Positions 16,307 through 24,521 of a stretch of 64,000 nt of DNA are shown one piece after another; positions within the stretch are counted from its first letter, which is position 1; the number at the start of each line of letters is the position of its first letter. A model generated the notes under the pieces. The model did not search any database, was not told where the DNA came from, and saw nothing but the letters and a program-made list of their open reading frames with translations. The position numbers and the translations under genes are program-made. The stretch comes from SVQP01 sp045658965. GTDB taxonomy: Bacteria; Bacillota; Clostridia; Oscillospirales; CAG-272. The stretch is taken from positions 1 to 64,000 of the forward strand of contig JAZOVZ010000086.1 in assembly GCA_045658965.1 (NCBI GenBank), read 5' to 3'.

Positions 16307-17602
16307 ATGGACGGAGACAGTATACGATTATTTTTGCTTTTAATCGTATTTGTTGCCCTTGTATCCTGCAGCGGATACTTTTCGGGCGCGGAAAGCGCTT
16401 TTACTACGCTTAATAAGATCAGAATCAAAAGTCAGGCGGACGACGGTGACCGTAAGGCAAAGCGTGCTTTGTATATTACCAATCACTTTGAACGCGCACT
16501 GACGACTATTCTCGTTGGTAATAATATTGTGAACATTGCGGCAGCCTCGGTGGCTACCGTCATTGCTGCGCAATTATTGGCCCCTTCGGCACTCGACGAG
16601 GATACTATCAACTTAATATGTACGATATACGTCACGGTAGTTGTGTTTATTTTCGGCGAGATGATTCCAAAGAGTCTTGCAGGAGACAGAAGCGAAAGCA
16701 TTGCATTGCTGTTCGCTGCTCCTTTGCGCTTGCTAATGAAGCTTTTTACACCTATTGTGGCTGTTTTTTCATTTTTAAACAAGCAGGTCTCCCGCGTATT
16801 CAAAGCCGAGGAAGAGCCTTCCATTACCGAAGACGAGCTGTTTGACATCATCGAAACGGTCGAGGAAGAGGGCGTTGTGGACGAGGAACAGAGCGATATG
16901 CTCAAGTCTGCTTTGGAATTTGCCGACACGACAGCCGCTGACGTCATGACCGTACGCCAGGATATTCTGACCATTGACATTTCCATGAGCAACGAGCAGA
17001 TCAAGGATATCATCATGAACACCACGCACTCGCGTATTCCCGTTTGTGACGGTGACCTTGACAATATTATCGGTACGCTGCCCATCCGTTCTTTCCTGAA
17101 AGAATACCTCAAGAATCCCGAGCTCGAGCTGCGCTCCCTGCTGATTCCTACCTTCTTTGTTAAGGCAACCGCCAATATTGACGATCTTCTGACCATTATG
17201 CGTCAGCACCGCTATTACTTAGCAGTGGTAATTGACGACAAGGCAAGTACGATCGGTATTGTGACGATTGAAGATTTCCTTGAAGAGCTGGTTGGTGAGA
17301 TCTGGGATGAGGATGACGTGGTTGACCCCGACTTTATCAAGCTTGGAGGCAACTATTTCCGTGTCACCTCACGCATGACGGTAGGCGAAGCTTTTCACAG
17401 GATCGGACTTCCCGCCCCTGCTCCTGCCGTTGCGCAAAGACCGTTGATCTCGTTTATTTTCGATACCTTGGGCAGAATGCCTGAGGAGGAGGAAAGCTTT
17501 GATTTTGATAGCGTTGAGATCATCGCTGACGAAATCAAGGACGGCAGATTGACACAGGTCGTCATTCATATTCCCGATGAAAAGGAGGATGACGAGCAAT
17601 GA
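16307..17602 (+). CDS. CNNM/CorC-family transporter-associated protein, copy 1
   Basis: 431 residues. An N-terminal DUF21 (CNNM) membrane domain of about 170 residues with 'YFSGAESAFTTLNKIR' and 'GEMIPKSLAGDRSE', then two CBS domains (~205-335; 'VMTVRQDIL', 'HSRIPVCDGDLDNIIG') and a C-terminal CorC_HlyC domain. Family members are linked to magnesium/cobalt efflux or membrane repair; the exact ion here is unknown. Start at ATG 16307; the AAGGAG site (16287-16292) is unusually far, 14 bases, and a GTAAC/GTTAC inverted repeat lies between the two. The stop overlaps the start of the second copy (ATGA). Confidence 0.9.
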   Translation: MDGDSIRLFLLLIVFVALVSCSGYFSGAESAFTTLNKIRIKSQADDGDRKAKRALYITNHFERALTTILVGNNIVNIAAASVATVIAAQLLAPSALDEDTINLICTIYVTVVVFIFGEMIPKSLAGDRSESIALLFAAPLRLLMKLFTPIVAVFSFLNKQVSRVFKAEEEPSITEDELFDIIETVEEEGVVDEEQSDMLKSALEFADTTAADVMTVRQDILTIDISMSNEQIKDIIMNTTHSRIPVCDGDLDNIIGTLPIRSFLKEYLKNPELELRSLLIPTFFVKATANIDDLLTIMRQHRYYLAVVIDDKASTIGIVTIEDFLEELVGEIWDEDDVVDPDFIKLGGNYFRVTSRMTVGEAFHRIGLPAPAPAVAQRPLISFIFDTLGRMPEEEESFDFDSVEIIADEIKDGRLTQVVIHIPDEKEDDEQ

Positions 17603-18909
17603 TTTTTTATCTGATTATCATCGTTTTGATGGTATTGCTCTCGGCTTTCTTTTCAAGCAGCGAGATCGCCATTAATTCGCTAAACCCCGCAAGATTGAAA
17701 AAATCCATTGAATCCGGTGACAAAACAGCAAAGGTTGCCCTTGAGCTCAGCGAAAACTTCACCGGAACTCTGTGCACTATCCTGATCGGTAATAACCTGG
17801 TCAATACCGCAGCAACCACCGCTGCAACGGTCGTAATCCTGAATTTCTTGACAAAGCGCAACTTTTCCGGTGCGGATGAGCTGGCGCCTGTACTGACCAC
17901 CTTGATTATGACCGTGATCATTTTGGTTTTTGGCGAGATCCTACCTAAAAACATGGGTAAGGCGAGACCCGAAAAGTGGTCAAAATTGGTTGCATTCCCT
18001 ATTCGCGGTCTAGCATGGATATTGTTCCCTATCGTGTTTGTTGTCACCGCTGCTATGCGCTTTTTGCAACGCATTTGGGGCACAGATGACGAAGATACGC
18101 CGACTGTAACCGAAGAAGAGCTTTCTACCATCATTGAAACCGTCGAGGAAGAGGGCGTGATCGACGAGGATCAGGGTGAGTTGCTGCAAAGTACGCTGGA
18201 ATTCCCCGAAACCACGGTACGTGAGATCATGACACCCCGTATTGATATGGTACAGATCGACATTGATGATGATCCCGAAGCTATTTTGGAGATTGCGGAA
18301 GAATCCCGCTATTCCCGTATTCCCGTTTACCGTGACAGTATTGACAACATCATCGGTGTATTGGTGCTCAACCACTACTACAAAGAGCTGACCGAGGTTG
18401 GCGGCGACGTTTCATGCATTGATCTGGAATCTCTCTTGATCAAGCCCAAGTTTGTTCACAAAACGCTGCGTTTGCCTAACGCGCTTGGCGTCATGCGCGA
18501 GCACAAGACGCATATGCTTATCATTGTAGACGAGTTTGGCGGCACTATGGGCATTGTAACCATGGAGGACATTCTTGAAGAGCTGGTTGGCGACATTTGG
18601 GACGAGTCCGACGTCATCGTTAAGGAAATTCGCAAGACAGGTGAAAACACCTATGAGGTTTCCGGTGACATGAACATTGACGATTTCTTTGCAGAGATCG
18701 AGCATGAGGACGACGAATTCGAGTGCGAATACAAGACCATGGGCGGCTGGGCGGTCGAGGCGACCGACGCAGACCCGCACGTGGGAGACAGCTTCACCTA
18801 CAAAAACATGTGCATCGTTGTCGATGAAATGGACGATATGCGCGTCACACAGCTGACCGTGCTTATCACGCCCATCGAAGATGATGAAGAGCAAGAAGAG
18901 GAAGAATAA
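17599..18909 (+). CDS. CNNM/CorC-family transporter-associated protein, copy 2
   Basis: 436 residues with the same layout as the gene before it: DUF21 membrane domain ('FFSSSEIAINSLNPARLKK', 'FGEILPKNMGKARPE'), paired CBS domains ('IMTPRIDMVQIDIDDDPE', 'DEFGGTMGIVTMEDILEELVG') and a CorC_HlyC domain, with an acidic tail. The two proteins are clearly paralogous and probably arose by tandem duplication; overlap by 4 bp (ATGA) suggests balanced synthesis and perhaps a heterodimer, as CNNM proteins are dimers. Copy 1 has less canonical CBS motifs than copy 2. Followed by a strong bidirectional terminator. Confidence 0.92.
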   Translation: MIFYLIIIVLMVLLSAFFSSSEIAINSLNPARLKKSIESGDKTAKVALELSENFTGTLCTILIGNNLVNTAATTAATVVILNFLTKRNFSGADELAPVLTTLIMTVIILVFGEILPKNMGKARPEKWSKLVAFPIRGLAWILFPIVFVVTAAMRFLQRIWGTDDEDTPTVTEEELSTIIETVEEEGVIDEDQGELLQSTLEFPETTVREIMTPRIDMVQIDIDDDPEAILEIAEESRYSRIPVYRDSIDNIIGVLVLNHYYKELTEVGGDVSCIDLESLLIKPKFVHKTLRLPNALGVMREHKTHMLIIVDEFGGTMGIVTMEDILEELVGDIWDESDVIVKEIRKTGENTYEVSGDMNIDDFFAEIEHEDDEFECEYKTMGGWAVEATDADPHVGDSFTYKNMCIVVDEMDDMRVTQLTVLITPIEDDEEQEEEE

Positions 18910-18910
18910 T

Positions 18911-18946
18911 AAAAAAGAGCAAGTGTCAATGCACTTGCTCTTTTTT
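18911..18946. terminator. Bidirectional terminator
   Basis: 15-bp stem AAAAAAGAGCAAGTG (18911-18925) / CACTTGCTCTTTTTT (18932-18946) with loop TCAATG; placed between the CNNM pair and smpB, which converge on it. Confidence 0.9.
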
Positions 18947-19421
18947 ATTCAGCTTTATTGCGGTCTCTCATGCTGCGTTCGATGACGCGATCGGCGTCAC
19001 GCTTTGCAGCGTCGTCACGCTTATCGTACAGCTTTTTACCGCGGCAAAGTCCGATCTCAATTTTGACGTGCGAGCCGCTGAAATACAGCGACAGCGGGAT
19101 GAGCGTAAAGCCCTTTTGCGATACCAGACCGTGCAGCTTCATGATCTCTTTTTTGTGCATGAGCAGCTTTTTGTCGCGCATCGGGTCTTTATTAAAGATA
19201 TTTCCCTGCTCGTAGGGGCTGACATGCATGCCCTTGACGAAAATCTCACCGTCCTTGATATCGCAGTACGCATCCTTCAGATTGACCTTGCCACCGCGAA
19301 TGCTCTTGACCTCAGTACCGTATAAGGCAATTCCCGCCTCATACTTTTCGTCAACGAAATACTCATGCCACGCCTTTTTGTTTTGTGCAATGATCTTGTT
19401 TCCTGTCTTTTTTTCCGCCAT
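18945..19421 (-). CDS. smpB: SsrA-binding protein SmpB
   Basis: 158 residues, standard size. Binds tmRNA and brings it to stalled ribosomes for trans-translation. Conserved blocks: 'NKKAWHEYFVDEKYEAGIALYGTEVKS' region, 'GMHVSPYEQGNIFN', 'KGFTLIPLSLYF', 'KIEIGLCRGKKLYDKR' and a basic C-terminal tail. AAGGTG ribosome binding site; starts 11 bases after the divIC stop, last gene of the HU-rqcP-yabP-yabQ-divIC-smpB run. tmRNA itself was not found in the window. Confidence 0.97.
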   Translation of the reverse strand: MAEKKTGNKIIAQNKKAWHEYFVDEKYEAGIALYGTEVKSIRGGKVNLKDAYCDIKDGEIFVKGMHVSPYEQGNIFNKDPMRDKKLLMHKKEIMKLHGLVSQKGFTLIPLSLYFSGSHVKIEIGLCRGKKLYDKRDDAAKRDADRVIERSMRDRNKAE

Positions 19422-19432
19422 AGCATCACCTT

Positions 19433-19744
19433 TTAGTCCTTATGGAAAATGGTTTCGTCCGGAAAATGCAATCCCAGCTTTTCACGTGCAATGCGCACGA
19501 TGTAATCAAAGTCAATGGGTGAATCGATCAGGAATTTCAGCTCGTCTACCTGCTCCTGCTTATCCTCGATCTGCTGTTCCAGCTCCTGAATTCTTTCCTT
19601 GTTGGCGTTATATATCATGACACCGGACACAAAAGTGCACAGAGATATGACCACAATGCCCACCAAGGCACAACGAAACAGCACCTTTGCATTTGCCTTG
19701 GTGCTCTCCGATACGGTTCCCTGTTGTTGATTTTCCTGATCCAT
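19433..19744 (-). CDS. divIC: Septum formation initiator DivIC/FtsB-like
   Basis: 103 residues: short cytosolic N-terminus, one membrane helix (~27-47), and an extracytoplasmic coiled coil ('NKERIQELEQQIEDKQEQVDEL') ending in 'YIVRIAREKLGLHFPDE', the classic DivIC/FtsB C-terminal motif. Part of the FtsL-DivIB-DivIC divisome subcomplex. The start at ATG 19744 has GGAGG at 7 bases; an upstream in-frame ATG lacks one. Its place after yabQ matches the conserved Bacillus/Clostridium order yabO-yabP-yabQ-divIC. Confidence 0.92.
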   Translation of the reverse strand: MDQENQQQGTVSESTKANAKVLFRCALVGIVVISLCTFVSGVMIYNANKERIQELEQQIEDKQEQVDELKFLIDSPIDFDYIVRIAREKLGLHFPDETIFHKD

Positions 19745-19757
19745 GCTTTTGCCTCCG

Positions 19758-20210
19758 TTAGTTTTCAAATCCGTTTGATGCCAGCAGCATCAATATTTGT
19801 GCTCTGTTTTTGGTTCCCTTATGCTGTACTCGGGTTCGTATTCTGCCTGCAAGCCTGCCAACTGTCATTGACCATATCCACACCACGGGAACGCTTAATA
19901 AACGCACAAGGGTGTTTCTGGCGCTTATAACGAGCTTTCCAAGCACGGCATGCGATAAAACGTATCCGGCAAGTATGCCTATGACGACCAAATATCGAAA
20001 TTCGCCTTTATTGACGTAATAAACAGTTATAACTGCCGCAAGCCCTGCGACCAGCATAAAAACAAAGTCTTTTGCGTTACCGATCAATCTCTTGTACAAG
20101 CCCTCGGGCAGTGCACCGAGGTCTGTTAGCGCATAAATCAAATGCAATACTGCTCCCACGGGAACTCCACCGAGAAACAGCATCGCAAGAGCCTTTTGTG
20201 AAAGCTCCAT
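19758..20210 (-). CDS. yabQ: Spore cortex protein YabQ-like
   Basis: 150 residues, membrane protein with about four hydrophobic segments, beginning 'MELSQKALAMLFLGGVPVGAVLHLIYAL'-like, as in YabQ, required for spore cortex formation in Bacillus. Identification rests on size, topology and position between yabP and divIC rather than on a strict motif. Start at ATG 20210, 7 bases after the yabP stop; the ribosome binding site is weak, so translation is probably coupled to yabP. Evidence that the host belongs to a spore-forming lineage. Confidence 0.8.
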   Translation of the reverse strand: MELSQKALAMLFLGGVPVGAVLHLIYALTDLGALPEGLYKRLIGNAKDFVFMLVAGLAAVITVYYVNKGEFRYLVVIGILAGYVLSHAVLGKLVISARNTLVRLLSVPVVWIWSMTVGRLAGRIRTRVQHKGTKNRAQILMLLASNGFEN

Positions 20211-20217
20211 ACTCTGC

Positions 20218-20490
20218 TTACGAAAACAGCTTTTTGACAAAGCTGCGCTTTTCTTTATTCTGAGGATCTGAATAGTAAACACCGGAAACGGTACCCGACA
20301 GCACCACGATCCCGGCGTCAATCTCTAAAACTGCAATTTTCAGGTCTTTGCCCTCAATTGCCATATCACCGCATTGCGTTTTGAGCATCACGTAGGTTTC
20401 ATCAAAGCTGATAACCTCCGTTGCCCCCTCAATACGCATATCTCTTCGGTCATGCAACACGACCGAATGCTTGCCTTGTGCGTTTTCCAT
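20218..20490 (-). CDS. yabP: Sporulation protein YabP (YabP/YqfC family)
   Basis: 90 residues, all-beta. The family pattern is plain: 'HSVVLHDRRDMRIEGATEV' followed by 'SFDETYVMLKTQCG', 'MAIEGKDLKIAVLEIDAG' and a final 'LSGTVSGVYY'. YabP is needed for spore cortex/coat assembly in Bacillus and made in the mother cell. Start at ATG 20490 with GGAGG six bases ahead. Separated from rqcP by 70 bp with a strong hairpin, so it may be transcribed separately from the housekeeping genes upstream. Confidence 0.9.
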   Translation of the reverse strand: MENAQGKHSVVLHDRRDMRIEGATEVISFDETYVMLKTQCGDMAIEGKDLKIAVLEIDAGIVVLSGTVSGVYYSDPQNKEKRSFVKKLFS

Positions 20491-20509
20491 AATGAGCCTC
20501 CGCTTTACC

Positions 20510-20538
20510 GTACTGGCAGTATTAGGCACTGCCAGTAC
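20510..20538 (-). other. Strong hairpin between rqcP and yabP
   Basis: Perfect 11-bp inverted repeat GTACTGGCAGT (20510-20520) / ACTGCCAGTAC (20528-20538), 7-base loop. No T-tract follows on the minus strand (GGTAAAG), so it is an attenuator, processing site or operator candidate rather than a standard terminator. Confidence 0.6.
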
Positions 20539-20560
20539 AATATATGCGGATTTCCCAAAA

Positions 20561-20803
20561 TTATGAGATCACCTCGTAAAGCGACGCAGCATCTGCTTTA
20601 GCGGTATACTCGCGTACGTCAAGCACGCGCACCTTCAGGGTACGCTGACCGAACGTAACTTCGATCACGTCGCCTACCTTGACGTCATAGGAAGCCTTTG
20701 CCTGCTTGCCATTGACGCAAATATGCGCCGCATCGCAAGCCTCGTTCGCTACCGTTCGTCTTTTGATGATTCTGGAAACTTTCAGGAATTTATCAAGTCG
20801 CAT
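20561..20803 (-). CDS. rqcP: S4-domain ribosome quality control protein RqcP (YabO)
   Basis: 80 residues, a single S4 RNA-binding domain: 'MRLDKFLKVSRIIKRRTVANEACDA' region, 'ICVNGKQAKASYDVKVGD' and 'IEVTFG' are typical of YabO/RqcP, which with RqcH adds C-terminal Ala tails to stalled peptides on 50S subunits. Starts 3 bases after the HU stop with only a weak ribosome binding site (AAGGAT far upstream), so expression likely depends on HU translation. The order HU-yabO-yabP-yabQ is found in many Clostridia. Confidence 0.93.
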   Translation of the reverse strand: MRLDKFLKVSRIIKRRTVANEACDAAHICVNGKQAKASYDVKVGDVIEVTFGQRTLKVRVLDVREYTAKADAASLYEVIS

Positions 20804-20806
20804 GGA

Positions 20807-21079
20807 TTAGTTGAGCTTATCCTTGAGTGCCTGAGCTGCAGAGAAAACAACTCTCTTGGAAGCAGCGATCTCAACAGCCTCACCGGTCTTGGGGTTTCTG
20901 CCGGTTCTTGCCTCACGAGCCTTAACGTCAAAGCTACCGAAGCCGGAAACCTGAACCTTGTCACCTGCTGCAACAGCATCAGCAATAGCTGCAACAACTG
21001 CGTTCAGAGCAACCTCTGCATCCTTCTTGGTCATGTTGCCGTTCTCGGCGATCTTTTGAATAAGTTGAGTCTTGTTCAT
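20807..21079 (-). CDS. hup: HU-family DNA-binding protein
   Basis: 90 residues, the exact HU size. Begins 'MNKTQLIQKIAENG', dimerisation helices follow, then 'VSGFGSFDVKAREARTGRNP' with the conserved Arg/Pro beta-arm tip ('GRNPKTGE') that inserts in the DNA minor groove, and a C-terminal helix. Nucleoid-associated, bends DNA. AAAGGA ribosome binding site and its own TTGCAA-N17-TATAAT promoter; heads the HU-rqcP transcription unit. Confidence 0.97.
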   Translation of the reverse strand: MNKTQLIQKIAENGNMTKKDAEVALNAVVAAIADAVAAGDKVQVSGFGSFDVKAREARTGRNPKTGEAVEIAASKRVVFSAAQALKDKLN

Positions 21080-21117
21080 TTTTGAAATTCCTTTCTATAT
21101 ATAGATTTACATTACCT

Positions 21118-21146
21118 ATTATACCACAATATGTTATATATTGCAA
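21118..21146 (-). promoter_or_regulatory. Promoter, TTGCAA-N17-TATAAT (HU operon)
   Basis: Minus-strand -35 TTGCAA (21146-21141), -10 TATAAT (21123-21118), 17-bp spacer, 39 bases ahead of the HU start. Confidence 0.78.
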
Positions 21147-21184
21147 GGGATTTTGGCAAATTTATATAGAAAATATCACACGAT

Positions 21185-21991
21185 TTACAAGGATTTTTTC
21201 TTGTTTTCATCCCATATTCTTTCAAGCTCATCACGTTCCGCAGTCGCAATATCCAAACCGCGATCTTCGACCGCCTTCTCAATTGCTTCGAAGCGGTCGA
21301 TGAAGCGATTGGTGGCATGGAAGAGTGCCTCCTCAGCATTGACGTGCAGCATACGGGCAAGACTGGTGACAGCAAGCAGCAAGTCACCGATCTCCTTTTG
21401 CGCTTCTACGGGATCATTGGTCACCTCCATGACCTCGGCAACTTCTTCAAGCACCTTATCGCGCGCCTCCTCTGCATTGGCAAAGTCAAAGCAGGATGCC
21501 TTCTTTCCAACCTTTTGCGCTCTGAGCAACGCGGGATACATGGGCGGAATGGCACGCAGCTTATCAGTTACCGATATGCGTTGCTTTTCTTCGCTCTTAA
21601 TTGCGTCCCAATTCTGCAGCACCTGTGCGGAATCCTTGACCTGCACCTCGCCAAACACGTGGGGATGACGGTGGATCAGCTTGACGCAAATATCGTTCGC
21701 AACGTCGGAAATATCAAATCTTCCCTCCTGCTCTTCAATGCGGGCGTGGAACACGACCTGCAGCAGAACGTCGCCAAGCTCCTCGCGAAGCAGCACGGGG
21801 TCATCCGTATCGATCGCTTCAATGACCTCGTAAGTTTCTTCTATAAAATCGTTTCGGATGCTCTTGTGATCCTGTTCTCTGTCCCAAGGGCAGCCCTGTT
21901 CGCTGCGCAATACGACCACGACGTCAACAAGATCGTCAAACGTATATCTGTCCTTGGCAAGCAATGCGGAAATTTTATTTTGAACGTCCAT
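21185..21991 (-). CDS. mazG: Nucleoside triphosphate pyrophosphohydrolase MazG
   Basis: 268 residues with two MazG domains. The N-terminal one has the metal-binding ExxE-12-28-ExxD pattern ('FIEETYEVIEAID', 'REELGDVLLQVVFHA') after 'GCPWDREQDHKSIR', and the second repeats it ('VLEEVAEVMEV', 'EIGDLLLAVTSLAR'). Hydrolyses (d)NTPs to NMP and pyrophosphate, cleaning the pool and modulating ppGpp in E. coli. In Bacillus YabN an extra tetrapyrrole methylase domain is fused at the N-terminus; it is absent here. Ribosome binding site AAGGAT; lies 16 bases after the flippase gene. Confidence 0.95.
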   Translation of the reverse strand: MDVQNKISALLAKDRYTFDDLVDVVVVLRSEQGCPWDREQDHKSIRNDFIEETYEVIEAIDTDDPVLLREELGDVLLQVVFHARIEEQEGRFDISDVANDICVKLIHRHPHVFGEVQVKDSAQVLQNWDAIKSEEKQRISVTDKLRAIPPMYPALLRAQKVGKKASCFDFANAEEARDKVLEEVAEVMEVTNDPVEAQKEIGDLLLAVTSLARMLHVNAEEALFHATNRFIDRFEAIEKAVEDRGLDIATAERDELERIWDENKKKSL

Positions 21992-22007
21992 CTTTAGGTA
22001 TCCTTTT

Positions 22008-23555
22008 CTATTTTTTTAAGATTGACTGTATATCCGAAATGCGTATCAACCCGCATTTCAAAGCAATAGGTATATACATAACGACCGCAGTCACGATCGG
22101 TACAAACACGTTGATCAATGACGACTCAAAGCGCAGCTGCAGCATTTTATGCAAGACAGCTGCCGCACCGACGGCAATCGCCGCTGCCGCAATTGACCGC
22201 AACAGCTGCTTTGCAAAATCGAATTCCGGCGTATATTTTGCAACAAATGCAAAATTGAGGCATGCAGTTACCGTGCAACAAAGCAACGTGCTGATCGGGG
22301 CAGCGAGAACACCGATGCGCGGGTCTGCACACAGCACGTACAAGCTTGCCGCCTTGATTGCGCATCCGATTGCGGTGGAGATCATAGGGATCCAGGCACA
22401 ACCATACGCTTGTAAGACGGCACTCGTAGCAGTAATCAAGCAGCTTGCAGGCACAGCCATACAAACAGTTACCAGCAGCGGTACGGCTGTCTGAATCTCG
22501 TTAGTGCCAAAAAACAGCAAGTCCAATATCTGCTTGCTCAGCATTCCCATGCCGATCGCCGCGGGCAAACTGATTGCAACACCCCAACGAAACGCCGTAG
22601 AAAGTATCTGCGTTTGTGCTGCTGTGTCCTTTCCTGCTATCGCGTGACTAAGATGCGGCACAAGCGACATGGCAAGTGAGCCAAACAGCGTGGGAACTAC
22701 GTTAAACAGCGGTATCACCATGGAGCTGTAACAACCGTACAGCGCAATTGCCGCATCCTGCGATATACCGCCATCCTGCAGCCTGCGCATAATCAGCGCA
22801 AGGTCTATGACCTTGGAAAATCCCGCCAGAACAGCTCCAAGTGTGACGGGAAATGCAACGGCTAACAATTGACTTAACAGTTGCTGATGGGAAATCGTCC
22901 CCATGCACTCCTCTTTTTGCGGTCTCCTGCCGCATATTACAAGATAAAGCAAGCTCAGAAGCGTGCCCACGCTCAAGCCCAATACCGCGAACGATGCCGC
23001 TGTTGCCGTCCCACCATTCATGCCGATCGCAATGCGAGCAAACACCAATCCAAACAGCAGCTTTCCTGCCGCTTCGATCACTTGCGAAACAGCGGTCGGT
23101 ACCATATTGCGTTTTGCTTGATAATACCCGCGAAATGCGCCCGATAAGCAAATAAACAGAACCGACGGGGCTATAAAGCGAAGACTTTGTGCCGCATTTG
23201 GTGCGCCTATCCACAAGGCTATTTTCTCGGCTCCGAAAAACACGGCTAAAGTTCCCGGTAAACCGATCACCGTAAATAGGATAAGAGACACACGGAATAT
23301 GCTCTTTTGACATGCCGGATAACGGTTGACCAACACAGAAACCGCAACGGGCAGACCGGTTGTCGATATCACACAAAGTAATGCGTAAACGTCGTATGCC
23401 GCGTTGAAATATCCCATTCCCTGCGCACCGAGAAGATGCACCAGGGGGATCTTATAGCAAACGCCGATCAGCTTGACGATCACGGCTGATATTGCAAGCA
23501 ATGCAGCTCCAAAGGCAAACGACGGTATTTTTTGGCTTTTCGTAATGCTCACCAC
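22008..23555 (-). CDS. MOP-superfamily flippase, SpoVB/YabM-like
   Basis: 515 residues with ~14 hydrophobic segments. The start region 'IVKLIGVCYKIPLVHLLGAQGMGYFNAAYDVY' is typical of the SpoVB/YtgP/YabM polysaccharide-exporter group of the MOP superfamily, which flips lipid-linked precursors (peptidoglycan or spore cortex). Location next to mazG and the yab genes fits yabM. Translation starts at GTG 23555 or GTG 23552 (an in-frame TGA is immediately upstream); the GAGAGG Shine-Dalgarno-like sequence lies almost on top of the start and inside the arm of a 9-bp hairpin, which is unusual. Confidence 0.88.
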   Translation of the reverse strand: MVSITKSQKIPSFAFGAALLAISAVIVKLIGVCYKIPLVHLLGAQGMGYFNAAYDVYALLCVISTTGLPVAVSVLVNRYPACQKSIFRVSLILFTVIGLPGTLAVFFGAEKIALWIGAPNAAQSLRFIAPSVLFICLSGAFRGYYQAKRNMVPTAVSQVIEAAGKLLFGLVFARIAIGMNGGTATAASFAVLGLSVGTLLSLLYLVICGRRPQKEECMGTISHQQLLSQLLAVAFPVTLGAVLAGFSKVIDLALIMRRLQDGGISQDAAIALYGCYSSMVIPLFNVVPTLFGSLAMSLVPHLSHAIAGKDTAAQTQILSTAFRWGVAISLPAAIGMGMLSKQILDLLFFGTNEIQTAVPLLVTVCMAVPASCLITATSAVLQAYGCAWIPMISTAIGCAIKAASLYVLCADPRIGVLAAPISTLLCCTVTACLNFAFVAKYTPEFDFAKQLLRSIAAAAIAVGAAAVLHKMLQLRFESSLINVFVPIVTAVVMYIPIALKCGLIRISDIQSILKK

Positions 23556-23579
23556 CTCTCATATCATCTTTATGAGAGG
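23555..23579 (-). promoter_or_regulatory. Hairpin covering flippase start region
   Basis: Inverted repeat CCTCTCATA (23555-23563 on plus) / TATGAGAGG (23571-23579), loop of 7. On the transcript the 3' arm contains GAGAGG and touches the GTG start of the flippase, so it could block initiation unless opened by ribosomes finishing the upstream kinase gene. Confidence 0.5.
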
Positions 23580-23589
23580 CTTTTATGCA

Positions 23590-24495
23590 TCAGAACTTAA
23601 TAAACTCGCGATAAAGAGAATCTTCTTTTAAAAGCTTTGCAGAGATCGGCTCAACGTGCTTGATACGGTTTAAAATATCGAGCGCACGCAGATAGTATCT
23701 GCTCTGTTCATCTACCTTTGGCAAAAGATCACGCAAATACGGAGTCAGCAGATGCAGATCGTAAGCCATTGTGGAATCCACGATCATATCGCAAGCATCC
23801 TTGTAAGGGAAAATATTGGCATCCTCGTTGTTCCGAACGCCACGCCACACCTCCAAGGTTCTCTGCGCATCAGCAGACCTGTATTGTGCGTCGCGCACGA
23901 TCCTACGGTAAAAGCGGAACACATTAGGCTCGAAAACCTGATCTCCGACCTCAATCGCGCTATCGGGACAAACGAATATCGCTGTCATACCGTAAGGCTT
24001 GATCAATGAGGTCAGCTCGGGATATACCGCCTGAATCCCCTCAAAAATGATAATATCATCCTTTTTGCATGTGAATTCTCTGTATCCGCCTCTGTTATGC
24101 GTGTGGAAGTCAAAATACGGAATCATTGCACAGCCCGCATTTACGATCTGCAAAAGGCAATCCGCAAAAGCATCCAGATCCAGGGCTGCAACCGAATCCA
24201 TATCCAGCTCCCCGCCCTTTTTCTGTGCCATAGCAAGAAGATAATCCATATTAAAAAAGAAATCGTCAATGGAAATTACATGCGTGGTTACGCCGTAATC
24301 CGCAAGCTTTTTCGTAATCTTTTCTGCTGTTGTCGTCTTGCCTGCACAGCTTGGACCGGCAAGGCACAAAAAACGGTTACGCTTTTCGAGAATCAAGGAA
24401 ACCGCACGATCAATTCTTTGATCAAACTCTCTGTCGCATTTTTCCAGAAATTCAACGGCTTCCTTAGGTGTATAGCATGTTTTGGTTACGTGCAT
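23590..24495 (-). CDS. Uridine kinase-like P-loop kinase
   Basis: 301 residues. Walker A 'GPSCAGKTTTAEK' at about 47, 'ISIDDFFFNMDYL' with the substrate-binding aspartates, 'IIIFEGIQAVYPELTSL' and a lid segment 'FRFYRRIVRDAQYR' identify the uridine kinase/phosphoribulokinase superfamily. Many clostridial members of this type lack the N-terminal TGS-like part of the longer 'nucleoside kinase' form; here only ~45 residues precede Walker A. Likely phosphorylates a nucleoside (uridine/cytidine) but the substrate is not proven by sequence. AAAGGAG ribosome binding site; 26 bases after hemZ. Confidence 0.85.
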   Translation of the reverse strand: MHVTKTCYTPKEAVEFLEKCDREFDQRIDRAVSLILEKRNRFLCLAGPSCAGKTTTAEKITKKLADYGVTTHVISIDDFFFNMDYLLAMAQKKGGELDMDSVAALDLDAFADCLLQIVNAGCAMIPYFDFHTHNRGGYREFTCKKDDIIIFEGIQAVYPELTSLIKPYGMTAIFVCPDSAIEVGDQVFEPNVFRFYRRIVRDAQYRSADAQRTLEVWRGVRNNEDANIFPYKDACDMIVDSTMAYDLHLLTPYLRDLLPKVDEQSRYYLRALDILNRIKHVEPISAKLLKEDSLYREFIKF

Positions 24496-24521
24496 AAAAA
24501 CTCCTTTGAAATATCTAAGTA

